DNA of 33,141 bases from the NCBI GenBank assembly GCA_020438845.1, contig JAGQTV010000066.1, positions 1 through 33,141 of the forward strand. The letters run 5' to 3'. Below, in pieces: positions 7,295 to 14,302 of the stretch. This stretch comes from Mycobacterium sp. GTDB lineage: Bacteria; Actinomycetota; Actinomycetes; Mycobacteriales; Mycobacteriaceae. Made by a program: the position numbers and the translations under genes. The notes below the pieces were generated by a model that saw only the letters and a list, made by a program, of their open reading frames with translations, was not told the origin of the DNA and searched no databases. How positions within the stretch are numbered: the stretch's first letter is position 1; each line of letters starts with the position of its first letter.

Positions 7295-7631
7295 CACCAC
7301 GGACCTCCCGTACGTCACTCGAGCAATCGGCATGTCGGAGCCGACGCTAACAAACGCTCCGATCGCATACGGCGGAAATCGACAGGCCCTTAGGCCGGCC
7401 TTCACTTGGCCGGCCTCGGTCCCGGGAGCCGAAAACACTGAGCCCGCAAAGTCGAAGGTGCCGAAACGGACACTGCCATGACATTGCCGTGATATCCCGC
7501 CCATCGGACGATAAACCTCTAACGTGCATAAATCAGTCGCCCTCTGCTAATCTCTACTTTGCTGGCTACGCAAGAGCGCAAAAGTATCAGCTACCGAATG
7601 CCCACCAACCCAAGAAGGCTCCAGTACAGAC
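7295..7631. other. intergenic region upstream of the DUF4333 lipoprotein
   Basis: This 337-bp gap between divergent genes has no convincing coding frame. It contains the lipoprotein ribosome site and one strong hairpin (7392-7416). AT-rich stretches around 7505-7560 could hold promoters, but I cannot assign elements with confidence. Confidence 0.4.
7392..7416. repeat. perfect 9-bp inverted repeat, 7-nt loop
   Basis: AGGCCGGCC (7392-7400) and GGCCGGCCT (7408-7416) form a perfect stem around ttcactt. It sits about 100 bp upstream of the DUF4333 lipoprotein start. There is no T-run, so it could be an operator or a terminator blocking transcription between the divergent units. Confidence 0.5.
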
Positions 7632-7787
7632 ATGGCCACCAATGCGTCGGGCACCCCGGTCCCGCCGGAGGGGCGCCGAAGCGACGGCCAGGTGCCGATT
7701 CGCGTCTGGGACTGCAGCCGGCTCGGGCTGCAGGCAAACCCGCCGGACACCAAGGGCCCGTTTGGCGGTCTTCGGCGCCGGCGCTGA
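7632..7787 (+). CDS. possible 51-aa small protein
   Basis: An ATG at 7632 opens a frame of 51 codons ending in TGA (7785-7787). The product begins MATNASGTPVPPEGRRSDGQ, continues with PIRVWDCSRLGLQ and ends in a basic GGLRRRR tail. Most third positions are G or C, as in real genes here. A purine-rich AAGAAGG lies 13 nt upstream, rather far for a ribosome site. I do not recognise the family. There is no signal peptide or membrane segment. It is placed directly before the first LAS-type metallopeptidase gene. It could be chance, since overlapping frames are also open. Confidence 0.4.
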   Translation: MATNASGTPVPPEGRRSDGQVPIRVWDCSRLGLQANPPDTKGPFGGLRRRR

Positions 7788-7853
7788 ACGCTGTGTGGCC
7801 GTCCGCCAGCGGTTCGGTTCCAGCTCGATTTAGGCCCTGACATCAATCCCGAA

Positions 7854-7859
7854 TACCCT
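7854..7859 (+). promoter_or_regulatory. probable -10 element of a leaderless transcript
   Basis: TACCCT fits the mycobacterial -10 pattern TANNNT and ends 8 bases before the ATG at 7868. No Shine-Dalgarno sequence is visible. Leaderless translation, frequent in mycobacteria, would explain both. Confidence 0.4.
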
Positions 7860-7867
7860 GAAATTCC

Positions 7868-8518
7868 ATGACCGCTCCAACCAAGACCCGCCACCGGCGC
7901 GTGGTGTCGTTGACTGCGGCAGCGCTAGCGATGCCGGCGGCCATCGTCGCCACCACCGGCGCGAGCGCGAGCCCCGTCTCACCCAGGCAGGCACACTGGC
8001 AGCCCCAGATCGTCACTGCCGCCGCTTCGGGCACCCAAAGCCAAGCCGTGGCTGCCCGCTACATCGTCGCCGAGAATGCGGCGAGTCGACTTGCCACGTT
8101 CATTCGCAGCCGCCGCCCGCTACCGCCAGGAATCTGCGACGAGCGCGGGCTGCAGGTCCAGACGATTCGGTTGGAGCGTGCTATCAGTGCCGCATTCCCC
8201 GAGATTCATCAGATTGGGGGCGTCCGCGCCGACGCGCTGAAATGGCATCCGAACGGTTTGGCGATCGATGTGATGGTCCCGGACTGGTCCACGCCCGAGG
8301 GGAAGGACCTCGGTGACCGTATCGCGGCGTTCGCCTTGGCCAACACCGCCAGGTTTGGCATAGAACACGTCATCTGGCAGCGGGTCTACCATTCAGCCGC
8401 CGGTGACGGGAAGCTCATGGCGGATCTCGGCGATGATGACGCCAACCACTACACCCACGTGCATATCGCCACTCACGGTGGCGGCTACCCGACCGGGGTC
8501 GAATCGTACTTCGTGTAG
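7868..8518 (+). CDS. secreted LAS-type metallopeptidase-like protein (ARB_07466-like), copy 1
   Basis: A 216-aa exported protein with a basic N-terminus and signal peptide (cleavage near residue 35, GASA). After a linker comes a domain with LPPGICDERGLQVQTI, then WHPNGLAIDV (His127, Asp134), VIWQR and NHYTHVHI (His197, His199). A His-x6-Asp pair followed by His-x-His is the zinc-binding layout of LAS peptidases (VanY/M15-like), and this exact form is found in the mycobacterial ARB_07466-like C-terminal domain. It may act on peptidoglycan peptides, which is inferred. A closely related gene lies at 10329-10901. Translation is probably leaderless. Confidence 0.8.
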   Translation: MTAPTKTRHRRVVSLTAAALAMPAAIVATTGASASPVSPRQAHWQPQIVTAAASGTQSQAVAARYIVAENAASRLATFIRSRRPLPPGICDERGLQVQTIRLERAISAAFPEIHQIGGVRADALKWHPNGLAIDVMVPDWSTPEGKDLGDRIAAFALANTARFGIEHVIWQRVYHSAAGDGKLMADLGDDDANHYTHVHIATHGGGYPTGVESYFV

Positions 8519-8536
8519 GACTTGCCGAGCGTGGAT

Positions 8537-8761
8537 CTACCGGCGGATGGATCGCACGACAACCACGACGGTGATGGTGCTCAGGCCAGCCAGTGCGGCG
8601 ATGACGGCGGGTTTCTTCAAAAACTCCAGAACCGCCGCTTTGACATCGTCGGCCACCCGTTGGGGGTTGGCGCGCTCGGCGAGCGAGTCGACCGTCAGGG
8701 CCAGGCGATCGCGCGCTTGGGCGATCTCCTGCTTGATGACCTCGGGATCCCGGTCCGCCAC
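8537..8761 (-). CDS. DUF3618 family small membrane protein (Rv2520c-like)
   Basis: A 74-aa protein starting MADRDPEVIKQEIAQARDRL, the usual DUF3618 opening: an acidic amphipathic helical region followed by one C-terminal transmembrane segment (VIAALAGLSTITVVVVV). The function is unknown; it is likely a membrane-anchored helical protein. The GTG at 8759-8761 is chosen because GAGG lies 6 nt upstream and the family starts there; a TTG at 8803 would add 14 unusual residues. It diverges from bcp as Rv2520c does from Rv2521 in M. tuberculosis, from memory of that map. Confidence 0.85.
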   Translation of the reverse strand: MADRDPEVIKQEIAQARDRLALTVDSLAERANPQRVADDVKAAVLEFLKKPAVIAALAGLSTITVVVVVRSIRR

Positions 8762-8854
8762 TTTCGTCCTCGCTTCTGCCCCAGCCGATACCGCCCCGGC
8801 CAATACGATGCTGCGGCACTACCCTAGTTCAGAAGGCTCGAGAAGGGATGGATC

Positions 8855-9334
8855 GTGACCGATACAGCACGACTGGAAGTCGGCGACACCGCACCGGCGT
8901 TCAACCTGACCGCCGATGACGGAAACACGGTGAAGCTTTCGGACTACAAAGGCCGCAAAGTGATCGTGTACTTCTATCCGGCCGCCCTGACTCCGGGTTG
9001 CACCAAACAAGCCTGCAGCTTCCGTGACGGATTGGCCGAACTCAACGACGCCGGGATCGACGTGGTCGGGATCTCGCCGGACAAGCCGGAGAAGCTGGCC
9101 AAGTTCCGCGACGCCGAGGGACTGACGTTCCCGCTGCTCTCTGACCCTGAGAGGAAAGTTCTGACGGCCTGGGGTGCGTTCGGGGAGAAGAAGATGTACG
9201 GCAAGACCGTTCAGGGGGTGATCCGGTCGACGTTCCTGGTGGACGAGAAGGGCAAGATCGCGGTCGCCAACTACAACGTCAAGGCTGCCGCTACGGCCAC
9301 GCTGATCCAGAAGATGATCGCCGCCAATTCCTGA
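8855..9334 (+). CDS. bcp: thiol peroxidase, BCP/PrxQ type
   Basis: A 159-aa cytoplasmic peroxiredoxin that reduces hydrogen peroxide and organic hydroperoxides with electrons from thioredoxin. The active site reads PAALTPGCTKQAC, with peroxidatic Cys49 and resolving Cys54 in the TPGCTxxAC arrangement that defines BCP/PrxQ. The GISPDKPEKLAKF segment and the length match the family. The GTG start at 8855 follows AGAAGGG (8841-8847) by 7 nt. It corresponds to M. tuberculosis Rv2521 in sequence type and position. In that species the next gene is the M20 peptidase Rv2522c; here about 1.5 kb of extra genes intervene. Confidence 0.95.
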   Translation: MTDTARLEVGDTAPAFNLTADDGNTVKLSDYKGRKVIVYFYPAALTPGCTKQACSFRDGLAELNDAGIDVVGISPDKPEKLAKFRDAEGLTFPLLSDPERKVLTAWGAFGEKKMYGKTVQGVIRSTFLVDEKGKIAVANYNVKAAATATLIQKMIAANS

Positions 9335-9363
9335 AGGGTTCAACGCGAGTCGGGCACGCTCGC

Positions 9364-9594
9364 TCAGCGCTTAGCACGGACGCGCCAGAAATTGACCGCG
9401 ACCAGGACCGCCCCGGCCAACCCGGAGAGCCAGGCGAGCGGGATCAATGCGAACGGCTCATGCAGCCGTCCGTCGGCCTCAACATCAGAGCCGATCACTC
9501 GGTAGGCCACCAGGAATGCGGCGGCCACGGACAAAAGCAGGAGGCCGGCTGCCAGCGGGGCGCGCCGGCGACCACCAGAATTGATCTTCGCCAC
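9364..9594 (-). CDS. small two-helix membrane protein, DUF3955-like
   Basis: A 76-aa protein with a basic N-terminus, a first membrane helix (about residues 12-31), a short outside loop containing IGSDVEADGRLHEPF, a second helix (about 48-68) and a basic C-terminus. The IGS-V-DG-L-EPF loop is the signature I associate with DUF3955. The function is unknown. The start is a GTG (9592-9594). It lies 30 bp downstream of the RibD-like reductase on the same strand and is probably cotranscribed with it. It is convergent with bcp (29-bp gap). Confidence 0.7.
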   Translation of the reverse strand: MAKINSGGRRRAPLAAGLLLLSVAAAFLVAYRVIGSDVEADGRLHEPFALIPLAWLSGLAGAVLVAVNFWRVRAKR

Positions 9595-9624
9595 GCGGTC
9601 CAGGGTAATTCCCCGACCGGTCCG

Positions 9625-10191
9625 TCAAGGCCGCGGTTGTTCGGTAACCGCGTAGACCAGACGGGCGAACTGACCCAGGGCGGACGCAGAGACCAGCCGC
9701 AGGCGGTCCGCTCCCACATGCCTCGGGAGCAACGGCGCGCCGCCGGATAGCGCGACCGGAGCGACGGACAACCTGATTTCGTCCAATGCGCCGGCGTCGA
9801 GAAACTGCCCCGCCAGTTCACCGCCGCCGACAACCCAGATATCCCCCGCACCGGCGGCCGCACGGATCTCGGGCAGCACATCAGCGACAGAGCCCGAGAC
9901 GAAGCGGACGTCCGCACCGGTGGGTACCGGGAGTTCGCGGGTGGTGAAGACGAACGTCGGCTTGTCGCCGTAGAACTGACGCCATTTCTCAGGTTGGTCG
10001 AGGATGTGCTCTTTCTCGACAACCCACTCATACGTCGACGAGCCTTCCACCATCACCGCTGCATCCGGCGGGCCCAGCGCCCCATCGGGAATCCCACTGC
10101 CGTCGACAGCGAACAGCCAATCCAGGGAGTTCTCGTCGTCGGCGATCCAACCGTTCAGGGTTGTCGCGGTATCGAAGATGATCCGCCCCAC
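9625..10191 (-). CDS. dihydrofolate reductase-like / RibD C-terminal domain protein
   Basis: A predicted NAD(P)H-dependent reductase of 188 aa with the RibD C-terminal fold. The opening strand reads RIIFDTATTLNGWIAD, followed by VEGSSTYEWV, and a glycine-rich nucleotide-binding turn VVGGGELAGQF (about residues 120-130) leads into the usual DEIRLSVAPVALSGGAPLL. Such stand-alone RibD-C proteins (YyaP/YwjB type) are common in actinobacteria and are not true folate or riboflavin enzymes as far as is known. The substrate is unknown. The start is a GTG at 10189-10191. It sits between bcp and the M20 peptidase, a place where M. tuberculosis has no gene by my recollection. Confidence 0.85.
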   Translation of the reverse strand: MGRIIFDTATTLNGWIADDENSLDWLFAVDGSGIPDGALGPPDAAVMVEGSSTYEWVVEKEHILDQPEKWRQFYGDKPTFVFTTRELPVPTGADVRFVSGSVADVLPEIRAAAGAGDIWVVGGGELAGQFLDAGALDEIRLSVAPVALSGGAPLLPRHVGADRLRLVSASALGQFARLVYAVTEQPRP

Positions 10192-10328
10192 GGGACTAGC
10201 CTAAGGCCCAGCCCCAAAGCTCACCGTCAACATCGGCACCAGATGTAACACCGCTCCCAATCTCACCGACATCACGCTCAAGTAACGATTGCGGTACACA
10301 GGCCGCAGGTGAATGATCCGGAGGATCG

Positions 10329-10901
10329 ATGGGACGGCTCGGACGCGTGTTCGCATGGATCGTGGCTGCCCTGGCGGTCCCTGCAACGGTGGCATTCTCC
10401 CCTGTCCACCCGTCGGAAGCCCCCGGGTGGCAGCCCCAGGTCGTGGCCGCCAACGCCGCCCCGGTCGCTGCAAGCTACGTTCGGGTGAGCCGGCGGGCGC
10501 TACCCCCCGGCGTCTGCAGTGAGCGCGGGCTTCAGGTCCAGACGATCATGGCCGAGCGCGCCATCAGCGCCAGGTTCCCGCAGATCCGCGAAATGAGCGG
10601 CGTCCGGCCGGACGGCATGAAATGGCATCCCAACGGCCTGGCCATCGATGTCATGATTCCGAACTGGAACGCACCGGAGGGTCGGGCTCTCGGCGACCGC
10701 ATCGTTGCCTTCACCTTCGCCAATGCCGACAAGTTCGGGCTCGAGTACGTCATCTGGCAGCGGACCTACCGTCCCGCCAGCGGAAAGCCCCACCTGATGG
10801 AGGATCGGGGCAGCGCCGACGCAAACCATTACACCCACGTGCACATCTCCTCCTACGGTGGTGGCTTTCCGAAGGGCGGGGAAACCTACTTCCTCAACTG
10901 A
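10329..10901 (+). CDS. secreted LAS-type metallopeptidase-like protein (ARB_07466-like), copy 2
   Basis: A 190-aa paralogue of the protein at 7868-8518. The catalytic-type domain is conserved throughout: LPPGVCSERGLQVQTI, WHPNGLAIDV (His100, Asp107), VIWQRTYRP and NHYTHVHI (His170, His172). The signal peptide and linker are unrelated in detail and shorter. Export and action in the cell wall are inferred. A GGAGG sequence (10320-10324) stands 4 nt before the ATG, whereas copy 1 has none, so the two copies have different translation signals. The last 16 bp overlap the convergent M20 peptidase gene. Confidence 0.8.
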   Translation: MGRLGRVFAWIVAALAVPATVAFSPVHPSEAPGWQPQVVAANAAPVAASYVRVSRRALPPGVCSERGLQVQTIMAERAISARFPQIREMSGVRPDGMKWHPNGLAIDVMIPNWNAPEGRALGDRIVAFTFANADKFGLEYVIWQRTYRPASGKPHLMEDRGSADANHYTHVHISSYGGGFPKGGETYFLN

Positions 10902-12241
10902 TCGGCCGGATCTCCCGCCCCGAGCTTCTCCAGCAGCAGAGCCTCGGTGCAGGCGGCCCGTTCGAGTACCCCCAGATGCAGGCTCTCGTTGACGCTGTGT
11001 GCCTGGGTGCCCGGATCCTCCACACCAGTGACCAGGATGGTTGCGTCGGGGAACGCCTCGGCGAATTCGGCGATGAACGGGATGGACCCACCCAGACCCA
11101 TATGAACAGGTTCGACCCCCCAGGCTTGCCGGAAGGCCGCGTGTGCCGCCTCATAGACCGGGCCACTGGCGTCGATCGCGTAGGGCTGGCCGACGTCGCC
11201 CGGCGTCACGGTGACCTGAGCTCCCCAGGGAGCGTTCTGCTCGAGATGGCGACGCAAGGCATCGAGATGTCCGGCGGCGTCGCCACCCGGGGCAACCCGC
11301 AGACTGACTTTGGCACTGGCCCGCGGGATCAACGTGTTGGACGCCTGCGCAATGGGCGTGGTGTCGATGCCGATGACCGTGATAGCCGGCTTAGCCCACA
11401 TCCGTTGAGCCACGGTGCCAGAACCGATCTCGGCCACGCCGTCGAGCAAGCCGGATTCGGCGCGCACCCAGTCCGAGCCGCGGCCGACGATCGCCGCGTC
11501 GGCCTCATGCAACCCGGGAACCGCCACATTGCCGTCATCGTCGTGCAGTGTGGCCAGCAGGCGCACCAGCGCAGTCAGGGCGTCGGGGACCACTCCACCC
11601 CACAGGCCTGAGTGCAACCCGTGGTCGAGCGTCGCCACTTCCACGACGCAGTCGGCCAGCCCCCGCAGCGACACCGTCAGCGCGGGGATCTCGGTTGACC
11701 AATTGTCCGAATCGGCGATCACGATGACGTCGGCGGCAAGTTTGTCCTTGTGGGCGGCCAACAATCTGCTCAGGGACGGCGAACCACTCTCCTCCTCCCC
11801 CTCCACGAACACCGTCACGCCCACCGGAGGCCGGCCGGCGTGAGCCCGGAAGGCCGCCAGATGGGTGGCGATCCCGGCCTTGTCGTCGGCGGTGCCGCGG
11901 CCGTACAACCGGCCGTTGCGTTCGACCGGTTCGAAAGGCGGGGAATCCCATTGCGCTGCATCGCCTTCCGGCTGGACATCATGGTGGGCGTAGAGCAGGA
12001 CGGTGGGCGCTCCGGGTGGGCCGGGGTGGCGAGCGATGACGGCAGGCGCGCCTCCCTCGGCAACGATCTCCACATCGGCGAAGCCCGCACTCCGCAACAG
12101 TGCGGCCACCTTGTCGGCACTGCGGTGGACATCCGGGTGGCGGGCAGGGTCCGCCCAGACCGACTCGATGCGCACCAGATCTTCCAGGTCGCGGCGGACA
12201 TCGGGCATCAGTTCCCGGACACGTTGAACCAGATCACTCAC
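10886..12241 (-). CDS. M20 family dipeptidase-like metallopeptidase (Rv2522c-like)
   Basis: A 451-aa zinc peptidase of the M20/M25/M40 family, probably a cytoplasmic di- or tripeptidase or carboxypeptidase. Metal ligands and catalytic residues are visible: LLYAHHDVQPEGD (His86, Asp88), GRGTADDKAG (Asp119), and EGEEESGS (Glu149 general base, Glu150 ligand). The central dimerisation domain includes HSGLWGG and the C-terminal ligand is the His of QAHSVNE. The length fits the family. The natural substrate is unknown. It follows acpS on the same strand after an 80-bp spacer holding a strong hairpin, and corresponds in place to Rv2522c of M. tuberculosis. Confidence 0.9.
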   Translation of the reverse strand: MSDLVQRVRELMPDVRRDLEDLVRIESVWADPARHPDVHRSADKVAALLRSAGFADVEIVAEGGAPAVIARHPGPPGAPTVLLYAHHDVQPEGDAAQWDSPPFEPVERNGRLYGRGTADDKAGIATHLAAFRAHAGRPPVGVTVFVEGEEESGSPSLSRLLAAHKDKLAADVIVIADSDNWSTEIPALTVSLRGLADCVVEVATLDHGLHSGLWGGVVPDALTALVRLLATLHDDDGNVAVPGLHEADAAIVGRGSDWVRAESGLLDGVAEIGSGTVAQRMWAKPAITVIGIDTTPIAQASNTLIPRASAKVSLRVAPGGDAAGHLDALRRHLEQNAPWGAQVTVTPGDVGQPYAIDASGPVYEAAHAAFRQAWGVEPVHMGLGGSIPFIAEFAEAFPDATILVTGVEDPGTQAHSVNESLHLGVLERAACTEALLLEKLGAGDPADQLRK

Positions 12242-12270
12242 CAGGCCGAGACTAGCCGCCGAGGTCGCGC

Positions 12271-12302
12271 TGGCGTCACGGTCGGCACCGAGCGTGACGC
12301 CA
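12271..12302 (-). terminator. perfect 10-bp inverted repeat between acpS and the M20 peptidase gene
   Basis: TGGCGTCACG (12271-12280) and CGTGACGCCA (12293-12302) form a perfect stem around a 12-nt loop in the 80-bp gap. There is no following T-run, as is common for mycobacterial hairpin terminators. It may end or attenuate the fas-MFS-acpS transcript before the peptidase gene. An operator role is an alternative. Confidence 0.5.
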
Positions 12303-12321
12303 GAGTCACGGGTCGGGAAGG

Positions 12322-12717
12322 TCAGCCGAGGCTCTCGATGATGGCGACGGCCGCGGCGGTATCACCCTCGTGGGTCAGCGACACGTGGATGACCACATCG
12401 GCCAGGTGCTCGGCCACGGCTCCGCTGAGCCGGACCTTGGGCCGTCCCCACATGTCGGTCACCACCTCGATATCCCGGTGGATGCCTTCGGGCAGCACCG
12501 GGCGCTGCGCGAACCGCGAACCCGACCACGCCTTGATGACGGCCTCTTTGGCGGCCCAGCGGGCGGCCAGATGCCGAGCGGCAAGCGAACTCTTGTCCGC
12601 GGCATCGCGGCGCTCCCCCGGGGTGAATGTCTCGTGGAACACGGTGCCCGGACGGTCGACCTGCTCCGCGAAGTCCGGAATAGACACCAGGTCTATGCCC
12701 ACACCTACGATCGCCAC
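12322..12717 (-). CDS. acpS: holo-[acyl-carrier-protein] synthase
   Basis: A 131-aa 4'-phosphopantetheinyl transferase that moves the phosphopantetheine arm of CoA onto a serine of acyl carrier domains, here chiefly that of FAS-I. The magnesium-binding signatures are intact: GVGIDLV with Asp9 near the start, and WAAKEAVIKA with Glu58. The C-terminal strand reads VSLTHEGDTAAAVAI. Yeast FAS carries such a domain fused at its C-terminus, but the FAS here lacks it, which agrees with a separate acpS. The start is a GTG 16 bp after the stop of the MFS gene. Compared with M. tuberculosis, where acpS directly follows fas, an exporter gene is interposed. Confidence 0.95.
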   Translation of the reverse strand: MAIVGVGIDLVSIPDFAEQVDRPGTVFHETFTPGERRDAADKSSLAARHLAARWAAKEAVIKAWSGSRFAQRPVLPEGIHRDIEVVTDMWGRPKVRLSGAVAEHLADVVIHVSLTHEGDTAAAVAIIESLG

Positions 12718-12733
12718 GCGCAGACCATAACCG

Positions 12734-14257
12734 CTAAAGCGCCGCGATGGAACTCGCGTTGCGGCTGCGCCGGAACAACACCAGCACGACGATTATCGCC
12801 GTGACTGGCACGACGGTCATCACCAGATTCAGATCGTGCGCTGCCTCGAGCATGCTCGATCTCGCCTGGGAGATGACCCACGCTGTGCGCTCGGGGTCGA
12901 GCCCGCCTACAACCGGCGCGTCGGCGGTGGCGCCCAGGATTTCACCGGCCTGCTTGGCGTCGATGCCGGTGCCCGCCAGTTTCGCGTCGGCGCCACGGGT
13001 GAACAGCGCGATGGCCGAAACGGCGAACAATGCCGACCCGAGACCGTTGAAAGTCCCCCCGACCGATGCCTTCACCGCCGACACCACGCCGCCGAGGTGG
13101 GTGGGTGCACTGGACATCATGACCGTCGCCTGCGGTGTCTGCACGATCGCGCCACCGACCACCGTCAGCGTCATGACAGCCGCGACAGCAGCGATCGGGG
13201 TGTCGGTTTGGAAGGAGAGTCGGACCAGCAGACTGACCGCCAACACCGCAAGACCCGCCACGACGACGGTGGCGTTCCCCACCCGAGTCGCGGCCCGCCC
13301 GGCAGCGACGGCGGCCAGCGCCGAGAGCAGAGTGGCCGGAATGAGAAGCAGCGCGAACGACACGGTCGACAGTCCCCGGATGACAACCAGGTAGTAGGTG
13401 ACCATGATCATCGACCCGCCCTGCACGAGGTTGTTGGCGGCACCCGCGCTGACCACGGCGTTGAAGCGGGGCGAACGGAAGATGCGCATGTCCAGGGCCG
13501 GTTCGTCGCAGCGCAGTTCCCACCACACGAACACGATGCCCGCGACGATTCCGACCAGGATCGGCACTGCCGCCCCGAGGTTGACCCCGCTCTGCAGTCG
13601 GGTGATTCCGTAGGTCAGGCCGATGAGGGCGGCGGCTACCAGGAGCAGCCCGGGGATATCGGTCCGGTGGTGTGAACGCGGCGTATCCGGGACATAGCGC
13701 AGGGTGATCAGCACTACGACGATCATGACCACCGGCGTGACGAGAAAGCCGCTGCGCCAACCGATTCGCTCGCTCAGCAGGCTGCCGACCGCCGCGGGGG
13801 CCACCCCGAACGCGTAGACCGCACCGAGGAACATCGCGATCGCCCCCGCGCGCTGTTCGGCCGGGAAAACCGAGTTCATGATCGCCAGGGACAGAGCGCT
13901 CAGGAAGGCGAACGCGACCCCGATGCACGCCCTGGCGATCAACATGACGGCGACGTTGGGGGCGGCGGCGGAGAGCAACCCGAATACGACCGCGCCCCAC
14001 GCACCGGCGACGAACATCCGCCTCATGCCGTACCTGTCCCCCAGGACACCTGCTCCGAGAACGGAAGCACCCAGGGTCAGGGTCGCCAGAGACGTCACGA
14101 AGATCGTCGTACCGGGCGAGAATTGCAGGCCGCCGCGGATGACGGAGATGTTGGCCGACATGATCCGCAGATCACCCAGAACAACGGCGTTGCCCAGCCC
14201 CATGGCCACCGTGGTCATGGCTGCCGCCAGCCCGCTGACCTGCTCCCGCTGCCCCAC
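12734..14257 (-). CDS. MFS drug-exporter-type transporter (DHA2, 14-helix)
   Basis: A 507-aa inner-membrane transporter of the major facilitator superfamily, most like the 14-helix DHA2 (EmrB/QacA) proton antiporters. Motif A is present as GVLGDRYGMRRMF between helices 2 and 3. The helix-5 antiporter motif appears as AVYAFGVAPAAVGSLL. A large loop near residue 435 precedes the final helix. The substrate cannot be told. It lies between fas and acpS with gaps of 45 and 16 bp on the same strand, so it is probably in the fas transcript. The GTG start (14255-14257) follows three 13-bp tandem repeats and has no clear ribosome site; an ATG at codon 14 is an alternative. Confidence 0.88.
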   Translation of the reverse strand: MGQREQVSGLAAAMTTVAMGLGNAVVLGDLRIMSANISVIRGGLQFSPGTTIFVTSLATLTLGASVLGAGVLGDRYGMRRMFVAGAWGAVVFGLLSAAAPNVAVMLIARACIGVAFAFLSALSLAIMNSVFPAEQRAGAIAMFLGAVYAFGVAPAAVGSLLSERIGWRSGFLVTPVVMIVVVLITLRYVPDTPRSHHRTDIPGLLLVAAALIGLTYGITRLQSGVNLGAAVPILVGIVAGIVFVWWELRCDEPALDMRIFRSPRFNAVVSAGAANNLVQGGSMIMVTYYLVVIRGLSTVSFALLLIPATLLSALAAVAAGRAATRVGNATVVVAGLAVLAVSLLVRLSFQTDTPIAAVAAVMTLTVVGGAIVQTPQATVMMSSAPTHLGGVVSAVKASVGGTFNGLGSALFAVSAIALFTRGADAKLAGTGIDAKQAGEILGATADAPVVGGLDPERTAWVISQARSSMLEAAHDLNLVMTVVPVTAIIVVLVLFRRSRNASSIAAL

Positions 14258-14259
14258 CA

Positions 14260-14297
14260 GGCGATGCTAGACGGCGATGCTAGACGGCGATGCTAAG
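14260..14297. repeat. three tandem copies of a 13-bp unit in the fas-MFS spacer
   Basis: The unit GGCGATGCTAGAC occurs at 14260-14272 and 14273-14285, with a partial third copy (GGCGATGCTAA) at 14286-14297. The repeats fill almost the whole 45-bp gap between the fas stop and the MFS start. They look like slippage products and could vary in number between strains. Confidence 0.9.
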
Positions 14298-14302
14298 CGG
14301 AC

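Noticed and set aside
8819-9343. A 174-codon open frame opposite bcp
   Set aside because: It is a shadow of the clearly real peroxiredoxin gene and has no ribosome site or known domain.
9345-9363. GCGAG/CTCGC repeat between bcp and the DUF3955-like gene as a terminator
   Set aside because: The stem is only 5 bp and has no T-run; such repeats are expected by chance at this GC content.
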